Shown here one piece after another: positions 32,141 through 42,240 of a DNA stretch of 64,000 nucleotides. The stretch lies in NCBI GenBank assembly GCA_014218235.1, contig CM024753.1:186038348-186102347 (forward strand). Reading direction: 5' to 3'. Position numbers and translations under genes: made by a program. How positions within the stretch are numbered: the stretch's first letter is position 1; each line of letters begins with the position of its first letter. This stretch comes from Colocasia esculenta. Its lineage: Eukaryota > Streptophyta > Magnoliopsida > Alismatales > Araceae. A model generated the notes under the pieces. The model saw nothing but the letters and a program-made list of their open reading frames with translations, made no database searches and was not told where the DNA came from.

Positions 32141-32774
32141 GAAAATCTCGTACATATCTTCTCTCCCTCCCCCCTCACCCATTTGCCGATTGGCACGGTC
32201 CAAATGCCATGTTCTTCTTCCATTTCCCTTTCGTTCTTCCTTCACTGCGTTCTTCGCCTTCCTGTCTCGCATGTATGCTAACTAGTTGCGACCAGTTCAG
32301 TTCAGTGAGTGCCAACCACAGTTGTCCCATTAATTTGAACTCAAGACTTTGAACCACTAATAAAACTCTCCTCACGAGAGCGCGGCCGCGGCGGTTCACA
32401 CAGGGTCAACAAAAACCACCACTAACACCGAAAGCAACACGAGAGATGGATGAGGCCTATGACAATTGGACTCTTATTGGACGTTCACCTGACTCTGGAG
32501 TTGACGACAGAATTTAGTGTCGTTTGAGTCCTATGGACCCGAACCCCTCTTTCTTCTTCCTCATCTTCACTCTCTCCATTCCCCTTCATCTTTTACTTCT
32601 CCTACCATCTTTGACGGTTGATGGAGGCTCTGTAGTTAGAGTGTTGGTGCTTGTGGCAGCGGCGGTTGGTGAAGAACGAGGATTGAACGAGGAGATATTG
32701 CCCACAGGATGCAATTGTGGTTTAGACATTAGATCATGTGTTTTCCTCATTTGAGGTAAGAAGGCTAATCTTTA

Positions 32775-34122
32775 TGTTACTACTATAGTAACATAGGTCG
32801 GCTCCTGCCGAGGTGACCGCTGAGGCGCTTCTTTCCAGACTGAGCCGAGACGACCAAGCCGATGAATCCTTTTTTGAGGCGTGCTTGGCCGACGTGTGAC
32901 GCTGCTCCCGAGCTCGCGACCTGACCTGCAAAGCCCGCCGAGTGGGCTCGGCGGGGAGACACACCGACGCTCAAGTCAGTTGCTAGTCGAGCAGAATGAC
33001 CTAGCGTGGGGGGAGAATAGCGTACCTTTTCCAGTGGAATGTGTACCCTTTATATAGTGTTAGGACACGTATGTGTGAGCTGGAAGAACCGCCAATCTCG
33101 TTGGGAGTTATTGAGATTCCCTCCGGATTGGGCTCCATTCCTTGTAAAATCGCGATGATTGTGGCTGCCACCTATAGACCTGATCTCCGAGATCGTGGTC
33201 TTAATGGCCGGGATTTATGGTCCCGTAATTCTCGGTTATCACCTCATTCGTCCGTTGACCCCGTGAGGGTTGTGGTGGGGCACGTGACGACACCGATCTG
33301 TAGGTCGGCGTGGCCTGAGCTTTGACAACCCGAGGTGCTCAATCGGAGACGACATGCTCTTGCTTAAGGTTGGATTCACAAGATTGCGTGGGCCAAGATG
33401 TAGAGAGGCCCGAGACGCATAAAGACTTGACGCATCGCTGATATCATGTAGATAAGACGTCGGACAGTGGCCTTAATGAGGTCGGCTGATCCGAGGACCC
33501 ATCCAACCTGATGGGAACACCTCGATTGGTTCGGATACCTCGTACCTTCGTCAGTCTCGTGGACTCTTCGGAAGGTTTTGGTAACAAGGTCGGCCTCATC
33601 CGAGTTCACGAGCGAGCTGAGAGGAAATGGAGGCGGGTCTGTCGGGCAGCTAATGCTTGATGTGGAACGTCGGACCCTACCTTCAGATGTGGTCGGCTGT
33701 CTTCAGGATAGCCAACCTGCTTGGAAACCTTCGTATCATCGGCCCCTTAGGTTCACGTTGGACCATGAACGCGGGCCGAGGTGAAGCTAAATCTTCCTAC
33801 TGGGAGCATGTACCCTGCCATATGGCATGGCTGACACACGTGGCCTATCGGGACGCCATGTCACCCTGCGGTCAGAAGCCGCCCTGTCGTGAGGGCGCGT
33901 CACGGCCTTGTCAGGGTTGTCACTTTTTCAGGTACGCCGCCCTACGCCGCTTCGTATGGCACGCTGCCATCATTCGGGTGCCTCGTCTCCCGAGCGCCAT
34001 CAGGCGCTCCTCGCCGTCTGCGTAGATCAGAATCTGAGGGGTCGGTTCCACGGCCAATCTGGTGGTGACATGTGGGCAGATCTCGACCATTTGTCTTGGA
34101 AGTTAGCTTTCTACCGTTGGAT
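32775..34122 (-). repeat. Element E left LTR-like arm (minus orientation)
   Basis: Reverse complement of 38512-39863 with about 10% differences. A TTTATATA at 33048-33055 is the inverted counterpart of the TATATAAA at 39583-39590, suggesting transcription outward (leftward) from this arm. It ends at GTTGGATC, where similarity to the right arm jumps ~1.5 kb ahead into the accessory ORF. Confidence 0.75.
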
Positions 34123-34782
34123 CAGTGAGTTTATGGAAGAGTTCTACGGTTCTGTACAAACCCAGCTGGGCCTGGTCGGGGCCTTGTTCAAGATGGCCGA
34201 GAAGTCCTAGGTGGTGGCCGATCAGTGAGTTTGTGAGGCCACAGACAAGGCTAAGGAAGCCGAGGCGAGGGCTAGGGATGTCGAGAAGCTCTTGGATGCA
34301 GAGCGGTTGAAGGCGAAGAGAGCTGAGGAAGATGACGCACATATGGCACAGGCGGCTGAGGACCTCAAAGAGACTCTTCGCGCGAAGGAAGAGTTGCTCG
34401 AAGCGGCCAGGGCTCAGAGCTCGAGGCTGGCTGAGGAGGAGCACGAAAGGATTATCGCAGAGTACCGCGACTCCGAGGAGCTGAACGAAGAGGTTGACAA
34501 GCTCTTCAAGGCGGGATACGACTACTGCATCAAGTGCATCCGAGATCTACATCCCGAATATGATCTGTCGGTCTGGAAGATGCCGCGGATGAGGACGCTG
34601 GAGACGCTTATGACCAAGCCGAAGTTGCCGACGAGGCACAGACTACTGCAGCCGAGGCGATGCCCGTTGCTGATGAGACAACCATGACCACTGCTTCCGA
34701 TCATGCCGCTACTACACTGAGACTCAGGTCGTTGCGTCTGACGACATCGTAGTTGATTGAATGCCTCGCGATTGTACATGGT
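34123..34782 (+). pseudogene. Element E left accessory-ORF remnant (C-terminal coiled coil)
   Basis: Reads FYGSVQTQLGLVGALF, a charged Ala/Glu/Lys-rich coiled coil (KAKRAEEDDAHMAQAAEDLKE) and CIKCIRDLHPEYDLS, matching the C-terminal half of the ORF at 37159-36386. A TAG at ~34208 and frame changes near 34570 break it. The PF04195-like N terminus, the intron and the start are deleted; the deletion joins LTR sequence to coding sequence at a short GGATC overlap, consistent with illegitimate recombination. Confidence 0.75.
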
Positions 34783-36361
34783 GTCAGCCTCCAATGTATC
34801 TTATCATTAGTAATAGAAACTTCCAACTCTTTTGTCATTGCTCGTTTGTCGTCGTTCGGCTCTAGCTATTCGTTACGTCGGACGCTACATCGTTTTCTGA
34901 TGATTGCCGAAGCATCCCTATTCATGTCGTCCATGTTCATTGCGTGTGTTGTACCATTCCTTCAATACATGCCGGACATTGTCTTGGCTTCTGACGAATG
35001 CCTAAGCGACCCCATTCCGCAAACATGTCACCTGCGCTCACTGTGTCGAAGCAACCTCGTGGAGCTTGACGGGTCAGAGCGACCTTGCTCGAAAGCTCGG
35101 GGTGCCGAGGTGACCTCGTTTATGAGCTCGGATTGCTGGAGCGACCTCGCTCAAGCTTCATCGGACGTCGGCTTCGACGAGGGTTCATCACGACCTCGTC
35201 AAGAACCACGACGTTCCAAGTCCGAAATGACCTTGATGAATGCTCGGGCGGCCTTGCTGGGAGCGTTTGGAGGGCCGAAGCAATCTTCTTCGAAGAAACT
35301 CATCAGGAGGATATGCCAATTCTATAGGCGACTCGGAGCCCAAACCTGGCGTCTTGAGGTCGGCTCAGACCTTTGACCAGTAATCAATTCTCGAGGTCAG
35401 CTTAGACTTCTATGACTACTGAGGGTGCGTCGTCAAAGTGGGGTTGGTGCCGAAGTGACTATCAGAAACTAGGATCACATCGGTCATCGCCTCCTTGATT
35501 CATAGTTCAAAACATCCTTGTCGGTCATGCCCGCGTGCTAGAGCGGCCTCGTTGAGGGAGCTTGGAGTGTCGTAGTGACCTTACAAGAGCTCGGACTGTT
35601 TGAAGCGGCCTTTGACGGCGAGTGCCGAAGCGACCCAGCTATGCGTACTCGGATCATTGGGACGAGTGCTGTAGCGACCTCGTTTTAGGAGCTCGGAGTG
35701 CCGAAGCGACCTCACGCAAGAGCTCGGATTGCTAAGATGAGTGCAGAAGCGACCTCGTGTCAGGAGCTTGGAGTGCCGAAGCGACCTCACGCAAGAGCTC
35801 GGATTGTTGAGACGAGTGCCGAAGCGACCTCGTGTTTCGATACGATGTTCACACTCGTGCCTCGGAGCTTCGTCAGACGTCGACTTCTCAGTTTGTGGAG
35901 CGGAGTGACTTCTCGTTGCTTCCAAGAGCATCGAACATGCACTAGCGACCTTATTTTCAGAGGGCTTAGGGTTACTGAGCTGGGGATACGACTTTTATTT
36001 AGGACTACAGGATTGCCTTAAGCTCTGGAACTCGTCTGCCCCCGATCCGACCACCGGTGGATTTTGAGGGGCTTCAAAACATTCGAACTCGGTTGGGACA
36101 AACTAGGTGTCCAGGAGATATCAAATGAAGGTTTGGCGCTGGGTTTCAGCTTCTTGATCATAACAAAGTCATCCATAAGACAAACCATAATATTTGGGTT
36201 ATGTCTGGGGTGAATCCAATGCCTACCTTGGCCTCATGTGCAGGGGCTTACGATCTGGTATCTCATCCCCAAAGTTTAGGTCATCAAGATTATATTCGTA
36301 TGTTTCTGGGGTTGGCCGTCACCACAGCCCGACCTCTTACCCGTCAATTGGAGCTTGATGA
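34783..36361. other. Element E centre: spacer with tandem repeat
   Basis: Between the two inverted halves. It contains phrases built on GAGCTCGGATTGCT and GCCGAAGCGACCTCG, spread from about 35080 and becoming a tandem array at 35540-35840. The stretch 36050-36361 lacks this composition and looks unrelated. No protein recognised. Confidence 0.55.
35540..35840 (+). repeat. 75-bp tandem repeat
   Basis: Two clear adjacent units start GAGCTCGGAGTGCCGAAGCG at 35689 and GAGCTTGGAGTGCCGAAGCG at 35764; partial, more diverged units lie on both sides. Each unit holds two sub-motifs (GCCGAAGCGACCTC and CAGAAGCGACCTCG), so an older ~35-bp repeat is likely. Tandem arrays near the 3' end are common in Tat-lineage elements. 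Confidence 0.75.
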
Positions 36362-36385
36362 CCACCATGTACAATCGCGAGGCAT

Positions 36386-38333
36386 TCAATCAAATATGAC
36401 GTCGTCAGACACAACGACCTGAGTCTCGGTAGTAGCGGCCTGATCGGAAGCAGTGGTCGTGGCTGTCTCATCATCACGGAGCATCGCCTCGGCCGCAGCA
36501 GTCTGCGCCTCGTCGGCAACTTCAGCTTGGTCATAAGCGTCTCCAGCGTCCTCGTCCACGACATCTTCCAGACCCGACAGATCATATTCGGGATGTAGAT
36601 CTCGGATGCACTTGATGCAGTGATCATATTCTGCCTTGAAGAGCTTGTCAACCTCTTCGTCGAGCTCCTCGGAGTCGCGGTACTCTGCGATAATCCTTTT
36701 ACACTCCTCCTCGGCCAGCCTCGAGCTCCGAGCCCTGGCCACTTCGAGCAACTCTTCCTTCATGCTAGGAGTCTCTTTGATGTCCTCAGCCGCCCGTGCC
36801 ATCTGTGCGGCATCTTCCTTGGCTCTCTTCGCCTTCAACCGCTCCGCATCTAGAAGCTTCTCGGCATCCCTAGCCCTCGCCTCGGCTTCCTTAGCCTTGT
36901 CCGTGGCCTCACGAAATTGCTGGTCGGCCACCACCTGGGACTTCTCGTCCTTCTTGAACAAGGCCCCGACCAGGCCCAACTGGGTCTGTACGGAACCGTA
37001 GAACTCTTCCACAATCTCGTTGGATCGCTTGGCCGACGATTGGGCCAGCGTTCTTGCCGGGGTCGCCCGACGAGCCCATTCAGTGGCAGAAGGCTCCTCC
37101 ATTTGCACTGACGACGGCTGGGGGCTCACGACATGCTGGTCGGTGGTCGGCTGCTCCATCGGCAGCTCACGCCCTCATTCTTGAGATGACGTCGGTCGAG
37201 GGTCTGATGATCGCCGCCTCGTCTGACGAGCTGAGTCACCGGTTTCCTCCCTTGGACGCTTCGATGCCCTTATGGCGCTCTTCTTACCACGCCCCGCGAA
37301 CCTTTGTGCTGCTTGGTCAGTGAGATAGGTCCCTTTCCCTTGGCCGACGTCGGGAGCAACCGACGACTTGCCCTTGTCAGCCATTACTGCAAGAGGAAGC
37401 AGTTGGTCAGTTTTCAAATTGCACGTAGTGTAAAGGTAGCGACGAAAAGGGAATGACCTTTGACAGCCTTGGCAATCAATTTGAACAACCCGTCGAGCTG
37501 AAACAGGTCGGGTGGATCCAGCACCTGTAAAGAGTCAAACTCCGCGAGCTAGGATTCGATGAGATTTGGAGCTCGGAAGGCTTTGCGGCGAATATCCACT
37601 GCCGTCCAGGTGGTCGGGAATGGCCACCCCGTCGAGCTATGGATGAAAATGAAGTTCCTCTTCCAATTATGAACAGAAGAGGGCATCCGACCGAGGATCT
37701 GCCGGCCACACCGGGCTGCGAAATACAGCCAGTCCCCGAAGGCTTTGACCGAGAAGCAATAAAGGAAAAGACGCATGGTCAGAAGGACCTTAGCAAGTGC
37801 ACAAACCACCAGGATGCTGACAACCAACCTCCATGAATTGGGGGTTAGTTGCAACGGTGCGACTCTCAGCTTGAGGAGGAGAAGAATAGCGAAAGGATGC
37901 AAAGGGAGGCGGAAGCCAGCTCGAACGGCCTCGGTGTAGATACAAACTCCGCCTTCCGCCACATAATGAGCACGAAGCCGACTCGAATGATACATAGAAT
38001 AGCCCTCCAGAAACACTAGCCCGGGGTGAGTTTTCATCCATTCACGGGTCTCGTCGGTGGTTTCACATTGGGCATCGGCAACGTTGTCGGCCGGCCGACG
38101 AGCTCCCGAGGTATGTGCAGAAGGATCCTTGGGAACGTAAGTCCCAGGATCAACGACGAAGCAATCATCAGAATGGTCTGACAGCTCGCCGTCAGGCCGA
38201 GGAGGGTGGGGCATCCCATCAGAGGAAGCCACCCCCATTGTGGGAGAAGAAGAGTTCTCGGAAGGAGAACCTCTAGACGACAAGCCCTCTCAAAGACGAG
38301 GACCAGAGGAGGAAGACACATAACTTGAAGACA
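36386..38333 (-). pseudogene. Element E right accessory ORF (PF04195-like plus coiled coil), with intron
   Basis: It starts at ATG 38333. Exon 1 (38333-37458) carries a Ser/Pro-rich N terminus and then YTEAVRAGFRLPLHPF and LTPNSWRLVV, typical of the plant 'putative gypsy type transposon' (PF04195) family. It has a TGA near 38293 and a TAG at 37549-37551. A 71-bp intron (37457-37387, GT...TTGCAG, phase 1) is followed by exon 2 from 37386 (VMADKGKSS), a basic RKRPREE-like segment, a TGA near 37176, then FYGSVQTQLGL and an Ala/Glu/Lys coiled coil to a stop near 36386. All exon-2 parts share one frame. Function is unknown. It lies antisense to the direction implied by the adjacent LTR at 38370-39863. 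Confidence 0.75.
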
Positions 38334-38369
38334 TCGCTTACCTCTTAAGGAAGCAAGCGGAGGTTGGGA

Positions 38370-39863
38370 ATGGTCGAAGCTCGGGCGAGGGATGTCAGCG
38401 CAACCCTTGTCGGCACATCGATGGGTCGTTTGGTAGATGCTCGCGCGCGAGAGCAAGGGCGATCGTTCGGCAGTAGACCCCAGTATTTATGGGCTGGGGA
38501 GCCAATCGAATCCAACGGTAGAAAGCTAACTTCCAAGACAAATGGTCGAGATCTGCCCACGTGTCACCACCAGATTGGCCATGGAACCGACCCCTCGGAT
38601 TCTGATCTGCGCAGACGGCGAGGAGCGCCTGATGGCGCTCAGGAGTCGAGGCACCCGAATGATGGCAGTGCGCCATACGAAGCGGCGCAGGGCGGCGTAC
38701 TTGACAAAGTGACAACCTTGACAAGGCCGTGACGCACCCTCACGACAGGGCGGCTTCTGACCACAGGGTGACGTGGCATCCCGATAGGCCACGTGTGTCA
38801 GCCAAGCCACATGGCAGGGTACGTGCTCCCAGCAGGAAGATTTAGCTTCACCTCGGCCCGCGTTCACGGTCCGACGTGAACCTAGGGGGCCAATGATGTA
38901 CGGAGGTTTCCAAGCAGGTCGGCTATCCTTGAAGATAGCTGACCACATCTGAAGGTAGGGTCCGACATTCCACATCAAGCATTAGCTGCCCAATAGACCC
39001 GCCTCCATTTCCTCTCAGCTCGCCCGTGAACTCGGATGAGGCCGACCTTGTTACCAAAATCTTCTGAAGAGTCCACTAGACTGACGAAGGTACGAGGTAT
39101 CCGAACCAATTGAGGTGTTCCCATTAGGTCGGATGGGTCCTCGGATCAGCCGACCTCATTAAGGCCACTGGCCGACATCTTATCTACATGATATCAGTGA
39201 TGCGTTAGGTCTTTATGCATCTCGGCCTCTCTAAAGCTCGGCCCAAGAAATCTTGTGAATCCAACCTCAAGTAAGAGCCTGTCGTCTCCGATTGAGCACC
39301 TCAGGTTGTCAAAGCTCGGGCCACGCCGACCTACAGATCTTCTCCCTCTCGTGCCCTACCACAACCCTCACGGGGTCAACGGACGAATGAGGTGATAACT
39401 GAGAATTACGGGAGCGTAAATCACGACCATTAAGACCACGATCTCGGCGATCAAGTCTACAAGTGGCAGCCACGATCATCGCGATTTGACAAGGAAGTAA
39501 CATCGCCCAATCCGGCAGGAATCTCGGTAACTCCCAACGAGATTGGCGGCTCGTCCAGCTCACACGTACATATCCTAACACTATATAAAGGGTAGACATT
39601 CCACTGGCAAAGGTACGCTATTCTCCCCCCATGCTAGGTCATTCTGCTCAGCTAGCAACTGACTTGAGCGTCGGAGTGTCTCCCCGCCGAGCCCACTCGG
39701 CGGGCTTTGCAGGTCAGGTCGTGAGCTCGGGAGCAGGGTCACACGTCGGCCAAGCACGCCTCAAAAAGGGATTCATCGGCTTGGTTGTCTCGGCTCAGTC
39801 TGGCGAGAAGTACCTTAGTGGTCACCTCGGCAGCAGCCGACCTATGTTACTATAGTAGTAAAA
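38370..39863 (+). repeat. Element E right LTR (plus orientation)
   Basis: An LTR-like block with promoter TATATAAA at 39583-39590, downstream leader-like sequence and terminus GTAGTAAAA. The outer ~1.35 kb pairs with 32775-34122. The inner boundary is uncertain; a purine-rich GCGGAGGTTGGGA at 38356-38368 could be the polypurine tract, which would put the LTR start near 38370. Confidence 0.6.
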
Positions 39864-39868
39864 CTTTA

Positions 39869-41056
39869 TATCCCCATTATTGTTTTTACTTTGTTTCATG
39901 TGAGATTCACGCCATGAAATCGTGTCTTTGGGCGATTATTCATGTTGGGGTGTGGGTGTTGCACCGCGCAATCCATGTTATGGTTTGTTATTTTTTTATC
40001 ATTTGTGGGTGTCATATGGCTCGGGGATGAGTTCCTTGACGTTGATTTGGTGTTCAAGAGGCAATTTTATCCCTTGGGAGTGGGCTGAACCACTGCTGGT
40101 TATGGGAGCCGATGAACTTGATGGCAACACAATTTTTTCATCTAGTTCATCGTTGACGATGGGCTTTGCTACCGTCAACCCCATCGGTTGCAGTAAATGC
40201 TGCCATTTACTTGGGGCAACCCAGCAATGCATTGTCGTGATTATTGATATTTTGTGTGGATTTTGTGAGGTCCACCATGTTGCACGACGTTTTCAGACAT
40301 TGAGAGTGTCTCCATCTATGTTGCTTGTGTTCCTGTGTTTGTGGTAATACTCTACATGTGTTCTTATTTGAGTGCTAAGTGAGTCTCCATTCGGACGGCT
40401 AGTGTGAGTTAGTCCGCTGATGAGTCTAGACATCGAGAGTGTATCCACCTAGAGCGTACCTCTTGTGGCAGTTTTGAGTCGATTTCTATAGAGCTCCTTC
40501 TCCATCCGTTAGAGTCTGCCATAGGAAAAATCGACTAAATATCAGACGTAAGATCATGAGAAAGCATCTGCGTATGCGCACATGGTTAGGGTTGGAGGAC
40601 TCTATATGATGTCGAAACACTAAGCTATATGCCCTAACTAGTCCAATCTTGTGTGGTGTGGCCTTGAGTTTGTACTATTGTTCTTGTGCCTACGAGATAC
40701 TCTATGTCTAACATCTCCTAGAGAGGAGGGGTTACTGCATAATTGTTTCTGCATGATAACTTAGTTGTAGTTCTATTTTACTTAGTTCAGTGCTTATTTA
40801 TTTAGTTGTGTTACTTTCTTGCATTTACTTTTGTGATTGTTCTGCCAGTGAGATTAGTGTCCTTATTAGATCTTTGAGTAGGGACTCACTCCATTCTTCT
40901 TTCAAGTGAAATGTCATTCGTTCAAAGCTCTTACGTACAAAGTCACTCTAATAATCCTATTTAGATGCTAACTTTGTGGACAAAGTACGTTCTATTGTTT
41001 GTATCTTTTTTTTTTACTACATTTATACTCAGAAATGTACTATAATTGTGACATTG
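39869..41056. other. Unassigned DNA between elements E and D
   Basis: No gene recognised. A frame at 39922-40347 has no visible motif. The sequence is T-rich and probably also old repeat DNA; its right end is the TATAT target into which D inserted, and 51453 onward continues it. Confidence 0.5.
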
Positions 41057-41061
41057 TATAT
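41057..41061. repeat. Element D target-site duplication, left copy
   Basis: TATAT, repeated at 51448-51452. Confidence 0.85.
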
Positions 41062-41780
41062 TGTGGTGGTGTAATCCTGTTTGGGTCGAAACCAAACGGG
41101 CCTCCACTAGAGTGAACTGGGAAGACGGACGCTGGTGCGGACGGAAGCCTGCAAGACCAGAAATGGATCAGGGGGCCCGGTGAAGACCGGGGAAACCCTC
41201 CGATGCCTAAGTCAGTCAAGAGCTTGCAAGGCAGGGGGTTTCGGAGTATGAGAGTGTGTTCGCGTGAGAGAGGACGTACCGTGCATGGTACTGTACCTGT
41301 ATTTTTATAGGTGCTGGTGCCAAGACGAACGTGCGTAACGTTGGTAGATCGTGCCTGAAAAGGCGCCTTGATGGGTGCGCATAACGGGAGGAGTTACGCG
41401 CTCAGGTGCCCGTTGGGATGCCAGGCAATTCGTGCCTCTTGATGATGGAGCGCGTGGCCTGGGGCGGTTATAACCGCCGCGTAAGCCCAAGAACTTGCTC
41501 GGCACCCTCTGGACACACCTTCCGAGCAGGTGACCCACATGGGGCTCGAACGTGCTGTTCGGTGATATCCAGGGTTGTACCATGCAGCAAGATTGACGCT
41601 CCTGTTCGGAAGCCGTCCGCTGACGAGCTCGGCAATGCTCCGCTAGAGGTGACTGGCGCGTGGGCCCCCTTGCATCTAATCCACACGGAGGCGTGGGACC
41701 GTACGGGGAGGTCACGTCAAAAGGGAGGTGCTGATGGGCCCTGACGCAATGGGCTTAGGTGGTAGAAAACAGCCACCACA
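41062..41780 (-). repeat. Element D 3' LTR
   Basis: 719 bp, TGTGGTGG...ACCACCACA. TATAAAAATA on the minus strand at 41309-41300 is the promoter TATA. It is the nearest LTR to the accessory ORF start, so antisense transcription of that ORF probably starts in or beside it. Confidence 0.9.
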
Positions 41781-42240
41781 TTTGCCCCCCATGCCCTCAA
41801 GTGGCTCAGAAGTCGGAGTGCTTGAGGGCGGCGACCTGCTCGGGTGTCATGTCTGCCATAATGCAGTATCGCCCCTGGAGATCCGAACAGACCTGTAGCG
41901 ACGCCGTTACAGAGGGGTTCGCCTCGAACATGAGGCTTTCATGATGACCATGTGGGTCGTGTCAAACCCAGAACGCCACACGCCAGGCCCGAACGGTCAC
42001 CCGCGGGTCATTCGAGAAGAGACTTGGAGTGGAGGGAAACGCCATTTCCAGCCCCGCTTCGAATTTCACGCATCACCTTCCTTATAAGGAAAGGGAGGGG
42101 GTGAGAGCCAGGTCTTCGTCTTCGAAAAGTTTTCCAGAGTCCACTGCTTCCCAAGCCGCTCGTCATCTCCTCCCTCGAGCTTTCCTTCGCTCTCGTACAT
42201 CTTCTTCTTCTTCGTGCGTTGCGCTCTCCGCCTTCCAGTA
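41781..42240 (+). promoter_or_regulatory. Putative promoter and 5' leader of the antisense accessory ORF
   Basis: 460 bases between the 3' LTR and the accessory ORF's ATG. A TATA-like CCTTATAAGGAAAGG at 42080-42094 is followed by a CT-rich leader (42110-42230) like a plant 5' UTR. No ORF of its own. The promoter role is inferred from position and composition. Confidence 0.45.

Larger units (their letters stand above)
30826..32769. other. Unassigned AT-rich intergenic DNA
   Basis: No protein or RNA gene recognised. It contains one MITE (30891-31043), a pyrimidine-rich stretch at 32155-32260 and two TA microsatellites. A short frame at 32524-32754 begins with a hydrophobic, signal-like stretch but has no family resemblance I can see and ends at the edge of element E. 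Confidence 0.5.
32770..39868. mobile_element. Element E: Tat-like insertion with inverted LTR-like ends and a CTTTA duplication
   Basis: The block starts with TGTTACTACTATAG at 32775 and ends with CTATAGTAGTAAAA at 39863, inverted copies of the same LTR terminus. CTTTA stands immediately outside both ends (32770-32774 and 39864-39868). The arms 32775-34122 and 38512-39863 are inverted repeats (~1.35 kb, about 90% identical by eye), and inverted similarity continues in the accessory-ORF segments 34123-34782 and 36362-37012. No gag-pol enzyme genes are present. The PF04195-like accessory ORF and the LTR layout place it in the Tat lineage. Whether it is one rearranged insertion or two fragments is discussed in the findings. 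Confidence 0.65.

Noticed and set aside
32524..32754. Short secreted-protein-like ORF left of element E
   Set aside because: It has a hydrophobic start but no cysteine pattern, splice sites or homology that I can recognise; too short to support.
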